Positions 11,591 through 24,544 of a DNA stretch of 64,000 nt are shown one piece after another. How positions within the stretch are numbered: the stretch's first letter is position 1; every line of letters begins with the position of its first letter. The notes beneath the pieces are model-generated. The model saw only the letters and a list, made by a program, of their open reading frames with translations. It was not told the DNA's origin and made no database searches. This DNA is from Dillenia suffruticosa (taxonomy: Eukaryota > Streptophyta > Magnoliopsida > Dilleniales > Dilleniaceae). Location: contig JAVTVX010000002.1 of NCBI GenBank assembly GCA_033439265.1, positions 9,832,174 to 9,896,173 of the forward strand, written 5' to 3'. Both the position numbers and the translations under genes were made by a program.

Positions 11591-12830
11591 ACAGAACTAT
11601 ATAGTTCTGCTATGTACAGAACCACGTCATTCTGCACTATATAGTTCTGTTATGTCCCGAACTATATAATTATGTTATATAGTTTTGCACTGGAGTTCTA
11701 CTCTTCAAAACTGTACACTTGCATCATGTAGAACCGTGCAGTTCTGTACTATCTGGAGAACCATGTAGTTCAGTTCTGCACTGCTGAACCATTTCAGTGA
11801 TTTAATTATTAATTTTATCATCAAAGAATTGTAATAATATTAAATTGGTCATTTATATAATATTATTAATATCGTTGAATTCTATATAATAGAAAAAAAA
11901 AAAAAAAAAAAAAAAAAAACATTGCTCGAATTATATAGTTTAGATTTTAGGATGGTAAAAAATGCTACTTGATTGCAATGTAGTGTTGCTTCGAAACAAT
12001 TTCAAACAATATATATCCAGACATATTTAAATATAATATTATACAACTAATTTTTTTCCTTTGTTATAATATATTCTGATACAATTTTAAATATAAGAAA
12101 TTTTAAAAATTTATTTAAATAAAAATACAGCTCTGCGTCTGAAAAGTACTTATGCGGTTCTGCAATTCTGCCGGACAAAATAGTTTTGCGGTTCTACGTT
12201 ATAGTTGTAGTAGTAGTTTTGCCTTACAACTTAAAGAACATAAATCATACAAATATTTAGTTTTGCACTATGCAGAACCAACGATGTAAAACTACCCAAT
12301 AGTTCTACCTAGTGCAGAACTACCAGATAGTTCTGCTCTCGCGCGGAATATTTTTTTTGTTGCTTCCTCTTGATAAATCCAACACAAAATATCATTGATA
12401 GTAACAAAAGTTTTAGTTATTAGATTTATCGAGTATTTTCTATCATATTATTTTAATTAAGAAATATTATTAAAAAATTCTACATCGGTGTTTGTACTCA
12501 AGTTCGAATATGAGACGCATTTTGGTAGTTCTACACTTCTAGTTTTGTACTGTACAGAAATGCTAAGTGAACTTAATTTCACAGTGCAGAGTTTAGTTTT
12601 GCAGAACTTTAGTTCCGCAGTGTAATTCTATAGTTTTGCAGGACTACATAGTTCTGCAGTTTTGTACTGCAAAACTACAAAGCTTTGCACTGCAAAACTA
12701 CAAAGCTTTGCACAGAACTTGCAGAACCAAAGTTCTGCACCGCAAAACCACACTTTTGCAAAATCATAGTTCTGTTGTCCGGTGAAATAGTAGTCTTATG
12801 GTTCTGTGATTGCAGTTTTGTGATTGTGAA
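11580..12830. repeat. Array of GCAGAAC / GTTCTGC motifs in both orientations
   Basis: Over about 1.2 kb, variants of AGTTCTGC and its complement GCAGAACT recur every few tens of bases, clearly more than chance, often facing each other. Perfect examples are the 16-bp palindrome at 11593-11608 and a 9-bp stem with 5-nt loop at 12314-12336. Related forms (AGTTTTGC, GCAAAACT) dominate at 12590-12790. A run of about 28 A interrupts at 11893-11920. No coding potential. It resembles clustered subterminal protein-binding motifs of some DNA transposons, but no terminal repeats or transposase were identified. Confidence 0.7.
12666..12711. repeat. Two perfect 23-bp tandem units
   Basis: ACTGCAAAACTACAAAGCTT plus TGC is repeated without a mismatch at 12666-12688 and 12689-12711, inside the motif array. 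Confidence 0.9.
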
Positions 12831-13211
12831 ATCATAGTTTTTTATTGCGAAACTTCAATTTTATTAACCAATTCAAAAAGAATTATATCAGAAAGTAAAC
12901 GAAAAACTTTTCAAACAAAGAAGAACAAAATTTGTAATAAAAAACGTAAAACAGTAATCAAACACAAAAATCTCAAATGAGCAAAGGAATGAAATTCCAC
13001 CAAGCACACTTCACTAACCAACTCAATGACTTAAAAATAGTTATCAACTGAATTCCCAAAAAAAAATCAACTCAAAAAACAAACTCTACATTGATCTTTA
13101 AATCAACTATTCTCGTATATCTAAAAAATATAAAAATCATATATACAGAAATACTAAATCGGAAACGGTTCTTTACAATCAACATAAAAACCGAATTTTT
13201 TGATGTCACAT

Positions 13212-13680
13212 ATTTAGAAACAGGAAAAAGTAAACATAAGTTTTTATAGGATTACTTCCATACACCATATCATCATCATAAACAACACCACTATCTAAAA
13301 GCTGAAAAAAAAAAAAAAAAAAAAAAAAGGAACTTGAGTAGTAAACATGAGGAGTAGCAAAACAAATGTTTAGAAACACAAAGCTTTAGAATAGAGGAAT
13401 CGTCACCATACACCACAATCATCATCGGCACACCACCCTCCTTAACAAGAATAAAAAAAGTAACATTTTTTAATTAGATATAAACACGAAGAGTAGTAAG
13501 AAGAATAAATGTAGAATAAAGTGGAACAAAGTAAATGTTTAGAAACAAGAAAGACAAACACAAACCTGCACTGCAGAGAGTAATCACTTCCATAATAAGC
13601 AACTGAACGTTTCCAATTGCTCCACTTAGAGAATGAGAAAGAGATAGAGAACGCATCTACCCCCTTTTATAATGATTAAC
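13212..13680 (-). repeat. Degenerate tandem repeat, 157-169 bp unit, three copies
   Basis: The word TTTAGAAAC recurs at 13212, 13369 and 13538. On the minus strand each unit carries a related stretch with ATGG followed by GTGATTACTCT, GACGATTCCTCT or AAGTAATCCTAT. Units 1 and 2 both contain a TATGATGATGAT or GATGATGATTG stretch followed by GTGTATGG. A TATAAAAGG box lies upstream on the minus strand at 13661-13669. This could be a promoter and first exons of an unknown transcript, or simply a decayed repeat. No known protein was recognised. Confidence 0.45.
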
Positions 13681-14797
13681 AAGATCATACTATTCCATCT
13701 ATACGATAAATAAAATAAGAAGAGAAAGTCTAATCACAGAAGGCAATAAGTATTAAAATGAATGACTTCATTTACTTTTTTTTCCCAAAAGTACAAAAGG
13801 TAGGTAAATGGACAGAAATACCCATTAAATCATCACATGAGCGCAATAAGAAGTCCATTCTAAAAAAAAATAGGGGCAAAAAATTAAATTACTAAAAAGT
13901 ATTCACAACCACTATAGGCATGCCTTTCGTGAAATCTACAACAAAATCTACCTTATTAATGTTTCTTATGATAAAAATAAGGGGTGGTAGGTGGTTGTTG
14001 ACAATTACATGGTTAAAAAAATTTTAAAAAGAAATTAAATGAAGAGAAATAAGACAGATCACATCATCTCCACCTTACTAACGAGCAATCACCTTCAGTC
14101 AACTGGAGGACTATATGACGATTTTTCACGCTTATATCTATATTGTTAATATGTTAATTAAAGAAAGGTACTCCCGGCCGACCCAATTCTCCCTTTCGAC
14201 CAACCTACTCCATGTGTGCCTTCTACCGTCCTAAAATTGATATTCAAGAATTTTGGATGAAAAGGTCATTAATATATACTAATGCTTTTCTTATTATTAA
14301 TTTTTATTTGCAAAAGGCTTATTTTTATATATGCCTTTTATTTTAATTTCAATTGTATAAAATATATATATATAAAAGAACAAATGAGTCGAATTTAATT
14401 TTGAAATGAAATATTTAATGAAGAAGCGAAGAAATACCAAAACTCCTGCCTTTTCAAATTAAATTAGGATTGGGACACGAATATCTTTTATCTTTGTCTT
14501 TGTCTTAGTAGATGGGAAGGGTGCAAACAAAAAATACCAGGTAGGTTTGCCAGAATTGTCAAATCAAACAGGAAGTTTCGAGTCATCATCCCCTATGGCT
14601 TTAAAACCGCTCCTCACTGTGTAGGTAATAATCTTAGAGATACATTAAATAATTTACAGGAAAGATATTGAGACGGGAAACATAAATCATCACACCCGGT
14701 ACTACTGCCTCCTCATGACACAAAACTAACAACAGCCCTATGTGCCCAGCACAACAAGAATCGTCCCTCCACAATGATAAAGAGAAAGATAGTCAGA
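13681..14797. other. Spacer and PHD-gene 3' flank
   Basis: AT-rich DNA with no recognised gene. The part nearest 14797 should hold the 3' UTR of the minus-strand PHD gene. No clear polyadenylation signal could be fixed. Confidence 0.5.
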
Positions 14798-15610
14798 CTA
14801 CAAGTTTCCCATCTCACATGAGCTGGCAGAGGCCTCACTTCCAACAGGACATGTTCCACTTCCTCGTCCCTCGGTCTCATCCTCGCTGAATATGTTCTCT
14901 TCACTTGAATTTGAGTATGCAGCAAAATCATCATCACTTCGCATTATATCTGCCTTCCGTCTCTTCCTCATTTCTTTAATCCCTCTCCCTTGAAGAGCCA
15001 ATCGCCTGCGTTTGCGTGCCTTCCGCTTTCCTTTGGGAAATTCTTCCCGGTGGGACTCAAAACTCTTACCTTCACCCTCCTTTGCTGTCTTACTCTTGAC
15101 ATTTTCATTATCCTCAGATTCAAAAGTTGAAAGATCAGCATCAAACTTGCGCCTCTTTCTACTTGAATTGGTCTGGCCAGATAAAACATACTCTTCCGAT
15201 TAATTGCAAAGATCAGAAATTTACAAAAATATACAGTACAATGCAAGAAACTTCTCAAGTAGAACCAAGCAAATATAGTACTTAAATTTACCGTGGCCAT
15301 TTGACAAATACCTGCTCGTGGTCAATGTGACAATAATTTCAAATTTCAAATCTCAAAATTAAAAAGAAATCAACTTTTGAATATGATGCAGAGGCTTCGG
15401 CATCAATCATTGATCGAGTCATCCTAAAAATTAGCTGTAGAGAATAGTATTCTAAGGATGGGCCTATGTACTGGCATATAGAATTCTTTAACACCGCAAC
15501 CGCGACCGCGACCGCCACCGCGAGTTGAAGCCAGTCACACTTGATATAATTCAAATTAAACTAAAAAACAGTTTTAACTCAATTTTAATCCACCCATTTT
15601 GCTATAAGAT

Positions 15611-15657
<47 letters not shown>

Positions 15658-16296
15658 AATAAAAGTACCTCAACTTACATGAATCACCACACCCTCTCAA
15701 AAACTAAAACCACTAATTATTTTATGCAGTTTTTTTTCAAGTGTCTCCAACATTTATTACCTAACAATTAAAAACAGTTTCAAAGGTGGCGACGCTTATA
15801 AAATTGCAGAAAGAGAAAGTTTCCAAAATTTTTTTTTGTGTAACAAGAGTATACAATAATAGCAATAGTTATTTTCCATATTTTGTGAGTTGTGATAAAA
15901 TCTGAGGCATAAAGCTGCATCATCTGAATTTGTATTTTATTTTGGGGCTCCTCCATAGTTGCACATGAATGCATAAGCATGGAGTTCTAGTTAATTACAA
16001 GAACAAAGCTTTATGGATTCTCAAAATATTGTCTTCAACCCCCCCCCCCCAAACAACAAAAATAAAAACACCTGCATTATAAGGTGATAGCTTGGGGCAG
16101 AATAAATATAATGCATTAAAAAACTAACAGTTAACTGCTTAAAGACTACCAATAAACCACCCATTTCCCGCTTGTTTCTCTTATGTTTATCTTTTAAACT
16201 TCATCCCACTTCTTCCACCCCCACAAATGGATATGTGAAATCGGTTGCAATGTGAAATCGGTACCAGTGTTTACTAATTTCAATCGTATCACAGTA

Positions 16297-16337
<41 letters not shown>

Positions 16338-19300
16338 CCTTTTTTTCCCTTTTGTAGTTTGTATTGCATGAATTGGACAAACAGTGACTAGTGAGATTCA
16401 ATGGCCTTTAGAGAGTAGGTGTATTTATTTCTATTATAAATCAGTTACAAAAAAAAAAAAAAAAAAAAAAGAAAAATTCTAAGCGGTTCCATCAGAAATT
16501 AGCAGTACAAGATAATCTTAGACACTGGTGCTTCGAATGGGACGCAGACAGCTAGAAAGTTGTCACATCAATGTACAACAACCTCTAAGAAAGATGACCC
16601 TAAATCAAAAGGAAAGAGGTGGCTCACATGGATAAAACATTAACACCCAAAGTAAATCATAAAAATGTTCCCAAGCATGGAAGGATTCAAACCACATTCG
16701 ACTTGCCTCAAGGCACTGGTGCTTTTAGGATTATTGGCAGTTAAAAGATAACAAAATAATGAATCAACACGTACCTTTGGACCGCGATCAACCAGTCCCG
16801 CCCATTCATTCCTATTCCTCAGACAATCAAGAACAGCCTGTGAGTGACTGGCATATGCATATCGCTCTCCATTGTGCTTCCTCAATGTACGCCAGTGCTA
16901 CAGAGAAAGATAAACATGATGAGAAAAATGAAGAAAAAGATGAATTACACTGAAACTCTGCACAGGATTTTCTGATATTTTACAAATATAAGGAAACTCT
17001 TTAATGGTTAGTGAAGTACTGGCAGAACCGCATCACATAGCTCTTCATATGTCATCTTCCTGCTTTTGCTCATAATCTCATCTATTAAGCCTGTGGAGAT
17101 GGGATAGGGAAGGTTCTCATTAAATTAGATTTAAGGATAAAAGGAAATTAAAATGAAATGAGTTAAATAACACAAGCAATTTTGTCACCTGGTAAGGTGC
17201 GGTGACCTGAAGCTTTAACAGTGGCCATATCATCGTCAGACAAGTTTCTCGGAGAACTCTGAATGGATGACAAATTTTGATCATTAGCCTCAGTGGAGGA
17301 AGATGGCACACTGTTTGGACTCGTAGAGGGGGCAGGAGGGATGTTCTTTATACATTGTACTACTTTTGGAGATCCATTATCTAGTTCCCTCCCACTGGAC
17401 GCATCTGCAGCATATCCTGCATCTTGTCTCCTATGATCAGGTGAAGAACGGACTGGCTCCGTCTTCCTTGCTTCATCATCAATCTCACGGGAACCATAGG
17501 ATCGCTCTTTAGATGAATCTCTCGGCTTTTTCCTAGAGAACTGCAATAAGCATCACAAATAATATGAATCCAGAAGTAATCATAGATGATAATGTTATAC
17601 TACAGAGGACTCTGGGTACACAGAGAAAACATATGGCCTGACTCTATCTTTTCCTCAGATACACATTTATAAAGCATCTTACCGAACCGTAGTCCTTTAC
17701 TCCAGAACTAGTTGAACGCTTCATCAACTTGCTTGTAGCACTAGGAGATGCCAACTGTGGAAGGCTACCAGCATGGCGCACACGTGGCACCCGAGGAACT
17801 CTAGGAGAACTGTTGAGCTCTTGATGCAAAAGTAAAGCAAGCTGGGGAAATTCAAAGAAATCACTGTAGCAAAAGCATTTAAATGGAGAAATGTAAAAGG
17901 GATTCCAGTCTCATGACAAACCTCTTCATCACTTAATGTTGCAGGAGAGATCAAATTTGTAGTTGTATGTACAGATGGTGGATGGTTAACCTTACACAGT
18001 GGCTGAGGGTTGGTCTGGTTGAATTTTTCACCTCTTTGAGCTGAAAAACTATGACTTTCCAGTGATACAGCATGCTCTTCAGACCCTGAAGTAATAGCAT
18101 TACCATGTGCTAAAGATGCTCTAGAAGATGTCGAAGTGACAAGAGCCTTTGAATCTGATGAGACTCGCTTGGCAGCAGCAGCAGAAGCATGCGTTATCCG
18201 GTTCAAATGCGATGCTCTGACTGCTGCAGTGGCAGAGGATTTTGGACACTCTTTAGCAATTCTCCTAGGAATTTCATGCTTATCTTCATGATTCACTATG
18301 TGGTTTGTAGAGCTATCTTTCTTAGAAAGGCTTGACACCACATGCTCTTTATTGATGGGATTCAGGTTCTCAGTATTATCAAAGCCTGTTGCCTTTGGTG
18401 TTGCAATGCCAGATGATAATGTAGAAGACTTTCCAATTGAAACCACCCTTTTATGCTCTGTGGGTGGTGCTGCAGGGCTCAAAGTCTCCCTGCCTGACCT
18501 GACAAGCTCTTCAACATACCCAGAGTCCTGTTTGCCTTCTAAAGAACCTTTCTCAAGTTCCCGGGGACTCTCTGATCCTCCCAGTTCTTGCTTTGCCAGA
18601 CAAGAATCAACAGACAGTTCATCTGCTTTGTCTGCATGACAATCACCAACTGCTTCCTTACTTCTATCAACATCTTGCACTTCATTGTCATGAGATGTCA
18701 AAGAGCTTACCATAACAGTTTTTGCTTCATGAAGAGATTGAGCATTCAAGTCACTCCTTGTATTATCACCCAAATCAGTTTCTTCTTTTACATCAGGCTG
18801 TACAGAACTTAATGGTATGTCACTCATAAGATCTTGAAGAATGTTATTGTTGTTAACTTCTAAAGCCGCATCTTCTAGAATGTTCTCGTCTCTACTTGTT
18901 GCCTCAACACCAGCTAAATTTTCAACAGAAGGACTTGAGGTCTTTGTGTTTACCGTGAGCTTTTCAGATAGAAATTCTCTGTCCCTTTCCAAACCAGCAG
19001 TGGCCACAATTTCCCCCTGAAGTAATGAAAGAATAAATCACTATGAGAAGCTCAGCAACCTAAAAACAGAAAGGCATTACTTCAAATAGTAGAGAAAACT
19101 CATCTGGAAATCAAAAGCAATTATCATCCTCAATTAACAAATTAGAGTGGTTAATAGGAATATAAAACCACTATACCAGCCGATAATTGTTCCCTGGAGG
19201 GGAAAATTGCTGCCACCCCAAAAAAAAAATAAAAAAAGGCATATGCACACAAAGTTCATTTGTTAATAATCATAAATAGTCAATGTCGGTATAATCTTAG

Positions 19301-22300
19301 GGTTTGTTTCATGGATCTCTCACAACCCTCAACATCAACAATTCACCCCCTGTATATATTACTGACTCCAAGAAAGAGTTAGTATCTCATTTATTTATCA
19401 AATGATCATCCTACCAAAAACCTCCATGCTCCATGTCTAAACAATTAAGATAGAGAAACAAGCACAAGTAAGTCTTCAACCTAACTCAATGCTTGAAAAT
19501 CGACAACGAAATATAAACCTCCTCACACATGAACACCTTTGGGTTTTGGGTTTTCTGCTATTCCAATTTGGGAATCTTGACTAGTTCAAAGGTTGGAAAG
19601 AAGCAGCCCAGCCATCAAAATGAGATTGTAGTAATGCCGGATATCATCCACAGCTAGAATTTTTTGTTCCTTTTTTCTCCCCCCCCCCTTTTTGATAGCA
19701 GATGTTTCACTAAATATAAAAGAACAGAGCTGCATACAAGCAGGAAAATTTTGTAGCAAGGATACATGAGACATCCCTCAATAGCTACTATGCCCTCCCC
19801 AGAAAAGCTGGAGGTGACGAACAATTTTTCCAATTGCCCAACAAATACGAACATTCTCAAGATTAAAAAATCAAAACAAAAAAAAAAAATTATGCATGAA
19901 GGAGCAGTTAAAAAATGCAATATTTAACAATTTTTTCGGCTTACAATATTTAGCTTTCATCAGATAATGTGAATTTCTGCCACCACTAATCATCCACATC
20001 AGAAGATAGAATACACCATGACTTTAATTTGTAACAACTATTCTAACATTATTTTCCTTCCGTTTATCAGATCATGTTCGTTTCTGCCCAAATATATGTC
20101 CTAAAAAATAGTGAACATGAATAACTTCTCCTTGCAGAAACCTGGCATAGTCCTCAAAATTTTTCTTTATTCTATTTCAAACTTAATGGAAATTGAATAT
20201 TTCAGCAGACCAAACCCAGCTGAAATAAGCAAAAGCAAGATATCGACACTTCTAGAACTGAGTCTTGTCTATGTCTAAAACATCACTATGTCTGACACCA
20301 TTTAGGTATTACTTTAGCATGAAATTTTGGACACACTAGATATGTCTAAGACATTCCCAAATTTTAGCATTTCTTTCCAGATTAGACACATTGAGGACAC
20401 ACAAGACGCTTAAAATCACTCAAAAGGAAAAATCATGTATATATTATTGAAGTTAAAAACTGAAAAGCTTAATAAAGGACATAAAACTTCTGCATGCAAA
20501 ATGAAGGAATAAAAATTATTCCCAAAAATAATAGTATGTTGGATATACGTGATACTGTAGTTATTAGTTTAGTCGAATAGATTATAATTTTCCTTTTTTT
20601 TAATCTATTTTTTAATTATATATGTTGCTTTAAAATGTCTTTCCTTGTCATGTCGTTTTTAAACTTCTTAGTTTGTATCATGTCCAGTGTCCCATGTCTG
20701 TCCTTAGTTGCAACCCAACCACAGGAAAAATGAAATCACCAGGTTCAGAAACAATGTATAGACAATTTACACACAATCTTGACCCAAGCAAACAAATTGC
20801 AATTATGAAGATAAATAGCACATGGGACATAACCGATAGACATAGTAATCTGTATTTGTTGCAACAAAATGGTTTTGGAGAGCAATGGCAGCAGCCAAAG
20901 GATTGATATCCACTTTCAAAGTTATATACCCAGAATTTTGTTACTTAGATGTCTGCATACTGCTCCAACATAAGATCATATATCCTCATCCCCCTCAAAT
21001 ATAAGATCAGTCATCCCCATTTGTAACCGCAATAACGCATGTAATTATGTATCTTTTGAACTAGACTAAAAAATAATACTGCTACTTGAAGCTTACCTCT
21101 TCTTTTAATGGGACACTTACATCACTGTTGCACTTTGGAAGTGATATCACAACATCATTTTTTCCGATCAATGATGCCTGAGCATCATCTCTTTTAGGAG
21201 ATCTCTCAATCCTTGCAGAGACTATTTGGCCAGCTTTGTCTTTCTTATGTCTAGACACATCAGAATACAAGTCGTCTAAATGTTGGTCAGAAGCTACTTT
21301 GATGTTCACGGGTTTCACATCATTATTTTCCACTACAAGACAACCATCAGATCCATGTTCTTGAAGCACTCTATCCCTCCATTTCTCGTTCTTGGTACTC
21401 TGGCTATCGTTCTTTACCATGTTGACACCTTGGTTGTTGTAATATCCTAACTGTTTTCCGTCACTCGTGGAAGTAAACACTAGTAATAGGAAAGAAAATG
21501 AGCTTGAAGTCAAAATGTGCATGCTATAGGCTAATCGGTAGTATGAACAATTATATTTAAACAAGTGCAACAACAGTTTATGTTTTCAATAGCATGATTA
21601 TTGAAAGTCAGGGTCAGCCAATACCAATGAAGATAAAGGATAGCCAGGGGCAGGGGTATTGAAAGCTTATAATGGCATTCTGCCTAAAACGACTTAAAGT
21701 ACATGAAGTCACCTGCTTTTGAAGAGTCCCCTTTCTTTCTACTATCAGCTTCCCTGTCGGTAGCTTTAGCCTTCTTCTTTCCTGTCCGATCTTTTAATAT
21801 CCCCAGCTCTTCTTGCTTCTTCTTGACCGAATGAATCGAGGAAGAACGAAAGAAGCTTTGCTCCTTTGTACCACCCTGCGCATGCCAAACATCGATATCC
21901 TCACCATCCCACTTCTTCATCTGTTTAGGTGATGATGACATCTTGTTGCCAGGGCCATCCTCAATTCGACTTTTCATGCCAACCAAAGTTGTCAAAGAAG
22001 CTGCCAAAATATTCTGCTTCGACAAGGAGAACAGGACACCAGCTCCTTTGTCCACCGCATTTTCTGTTTCTTCCTCTGTCCGGGTATTAACCTCTTGGTT
22101 CTCATCCCAGCTTGGGAACTCCCTGTACTGGAAATTGAACTTTTTAGGCACATAACCTGCACATTTCCACAACTGCGGTGTGAAAACGGAAGACAAACCC
22201 TTGAATAGGGCCGGATCACCCCCAGGAACGCCTTGAACATGTACTCTCTCCTCGATGGGAATGTCGGTCCAGAGGCGAAAAGGGTGCCGAGCAGGAACCC

Positions 22301-22610
22301 CGTTCCCAGAAGCACAAGGGTTATCCATCTTGATGGTTTTGGTAGGGAGTTCAACCAACAACTGTGCAACCTCAGTCTCCTCACTATTATTCCTATTGTT
22401 CTTGCTCTTACATTTGTCGCACACAAACGAGTCCTCGCCCTTAACGAATCGAGAACAGCGCGTATGCACCCACACCCCACACTCGTCGCAATTGACCATC
22501 TCCTCGCCATCGTCGAAATTGACCCCGCACACGCAATCCACCGTCCAAGAACCATCAACCCAGTCATCGAGTGGCTCCGAGATCGGAAGATGGTGAGACC
22601 TTCCCTTCAT
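14798..22610 (-). CDS. PHD-finger nuclear protein (1151 aa, 8 coding exons)
   Basis: Coding exons: 22610-21713, 21479-21097, 19016-17922, 17841-17683, 17540-17189, 17090-17020, 16897-16775 and 15172-14798. All introns are GT-AG, phases match, and the total is 3456 nt. I chose the ATG at 22608-22610 because the longer open frame upstream has only a GTG. The N-terminus holds a C4HC3 PHD finger (C26, C28, C41, C44, H49, C52, C64, C67) with an aromatic W47 typical of fingers that read histone H3. A conserved block follows (about 80-175, with RLWTDIPIEERVHVQG and PKKFNFQYREFP). A long Ser-rich low-complexity middle comes next. A conserved C-terminal module spans about 965-1027 (KMTYEELCDAVLPHW, GERYAYASHSQAVLDCLRNR). 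The end has Lys/Arg-rich nuclear signals (1074-1084, about 1095-1102) and an acidic tail. From memory it fits the Arabidopsis At1g32810/At4g10600 family. Its substrate and complex are not known to me. Confidence 0.9.
15480..16471. repeat. Cluster of simple repeats in PHD-gene intron 7
   Basis: The intron 16774-15173 holds an imperfect ACCGCG array (15490-15522), a CT tract (15615-15653), a C run (16039-16049), a TA tract (16298-16335) and an A run (16449-16470). All are intronic and non-coding. Confidence 0.85.
19017..21096 (-). other. Large intron 2 of the PHD gene
   Basis: 2080 bp between GAG/GTAAGC (donor at 21096) and TTCAG/GGGG (acceptor at 19017). AT-rich, with C and A runs near 19200 and 19680. 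No gene or transposon was recognised inside it. Confidence 0.7.
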
Positions 22611-22963
22611 AATTACAAGATCTGCGAGCCCTGATTTATAAAAAGGATACGCACCTTCACTTTCACCAACCCCAGAAAAATTCCCCAAAGACACAAGCCC
22701 TAAACCCAGTACTAGACCTGATTATCATTCTCATGCCCCAATTCAGAATTTACATGGAGAAGCAGTGGCCTTAAGGTGACTTTCAAGATAAAGGAATTCA
22801 CAAATACCTCGGAAGCGGAGAAGAAACCAAAGGCTCCCGCCTGCCTGATCCTTTCTATTTCAGAATTCGCTGAATAAATCTGCAGTCTCCTGAACCGGAG
22901 TGCTTTGATTTGGAGGAAGAAGTTAGGAGAAGACTTGCGAAAGGGCGATGCAAATATCCGACG

Positions 22964-23000
<37 letters not shown>
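22611..23000 (-). promoter_or_regulatory. 5' leader of the PHD gene with GA tract and leader intron
   Basis: A likely 5' UTR intron donor GAG/GTATTTG lies at about 22807 on the minus strand, with its acceptor between there and the ATG. Upstream is a run of about 16 GA units (22966-22998, CT on the plus strand), a common feature of plant leaders and core promoters. No TATA box could be assigned. The exact transcription start is not determined. Confidence 0.5.
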
Positions 23001-23002
<2 letters not shown>

Positions 23003-23185
23003 GGACGAATGGGCGGAACCGGCGAGAGTATCGAAATTATTCGTTTTGGCGTCCGTCTATTTTTTGACCTGCTTTTCGGTTTGCGCTTCGCGGACCAAAC
23101 CGGGTAGCAGCGAAGTTCCTGGCCCACTACCGGCGCAGGCAGCGCCGTTTCAACCTACGAGCACAAAATTAGGGCTAGGGCTAGC

Positions 23186-24540
23186 CCTTAAAATTAAATT
23201 TAAACTAAATATATTAATTTTTTCTCTAAAAAAATATTTAATATTTTCCCCTTAAAATTAATTACATAAAATTTTGATTTCTAAAACAATTAAATTGTTT
23301 TAAAATTCTCTTCCTGGACATATTAGATATAAATTTTTTTCTTTAGAAAATTAAATTCAAATTTTTCTTTATAAAATTAAATCCATTAAATTTTCTTTCT
23401 AAAAAAATAATTTGATTTACATTTTCTCTCTTTAAACTTATTTCTCTTGATTTTTCTCCCTCTAAAAAAAAGCAAAATTAATTTTCTTTTTTCTAAAAAT
23501 AAGTACATTAATATTTTTTTTTCTAAAAAAATTAATTGCTTTAAAATTTTTTGCTCTACATATTCATCTTATATTTTCTCTTTCTAAAAAAATTAAATTT
23601 AATTTTTCTCTCTTTATAACTAATCATACTAACTTTGTCTTCCTGAAAGATCAATTTAATTTATATTTATCTCACTATAATTGCATTGATTTTAAGTTTT
23701 TCTCTTACAAAAAAATAAATTTATTTTTATATCTTAAAAACCAAAAATATTAATTTTCAGTCTACAAAAAAATTTATTTTAAAAATTTGTTTCTCTAACC
23801 CATTGGTTTTAAATTTCCTCTAACTAAAAAAAAAATCTTACTAAAACTAAATGCATTAGTTTTCTTATTTAAAAAAAAAATCAACTTAATTTACAGACAT
23901 ATTCATTTTAAATTTTTTTTCTAAAAAAATAAAGTTAAATTTTCCCTCTTTACAACTAATCATATTAATTTTGTCTTTCTAAAAAATCAATTTAATTCAT
24001 ATTTATCTCTCTATAATTGCATTGATTTTAAGTTTTTCTTTTAAAAAAAGAACAAATTTGGTTTTTCTCTTTTTAAAACTAAATTTATTAATTTTCACTC
24101 TCTAAAAAATTAAATTATTTTTAATATTTGTTTCTCTAGACCATTTATTTTAAATTTCCTTTTACAAAAAAAAAAAAAGAATTACTAAGACTTAACACAC
24201 TAGTTTTCTCATTTAAAAAAAAAAACAATCTAATTCACAATTTTACCATGTAAATGCCTTGATTTTGAACGTTCTCTTTTTTTTTTAAATTAAGTTTTAT
24301 TTTTCCCCATCTAAAAATAAACAAATTAATTTTTTCTCTTTAAACAATTTATTTATATTTCCCTCATTAAACGTATTCACTTTGAACTTTATCTCTTTTA
24401 AAAACTAATTTCAATTTTTTCTCTCTAAAACTAAAAACATTAATTTTTTGTTCCTAAAAAATAATTAATTTTTATTCTCTCTAAAATATATATTTTTTAA
24501 TTTTTCTCTAAAAAATTAAAACATATTAATTTTACAACTA
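23186..24540. repeat. AT-rich array alternating CTCT and poly-A, with a 337-bp duplication
   Basis: About 1.35 kb composed of short modules: a pyrimidine word (TTTTCTCTCT), a run of A, then AATTAAATT or ATTAATTTT, repeated every 40-60 bp. On top of this there is a longer period. The segment from about 23590 to 23925 recurs at about 23928 to 24262, as shown by TAACTAATCATACT at 23619 versus CAACTAATCATATT at 23956, and the shared TATAATTGCATTGATTTTAA. No coding potential. It lies just upstream of the PHD gene. Confidence 0.75.
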
Positions 24541-24544
24541 AGAA

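Noticed and set aside
20673..20906. Open frame in PHD-gene intron 2
   Set aside because: On the opposite strand, no recognised domain, and within an intron whose flanking phases already match.
22611..22694. N-terminal extension of the PHD protein
   Set aside because: The longer frame begins with GTG, and a leader intron probably removes or precedes it. The ATG at 22610 gives the family-like start.
23168..23190. Telomere-like GGGCTAGGGCTAGCCC stretch
   Set aside because: Too short and imperfect. It is a chance palindrome.
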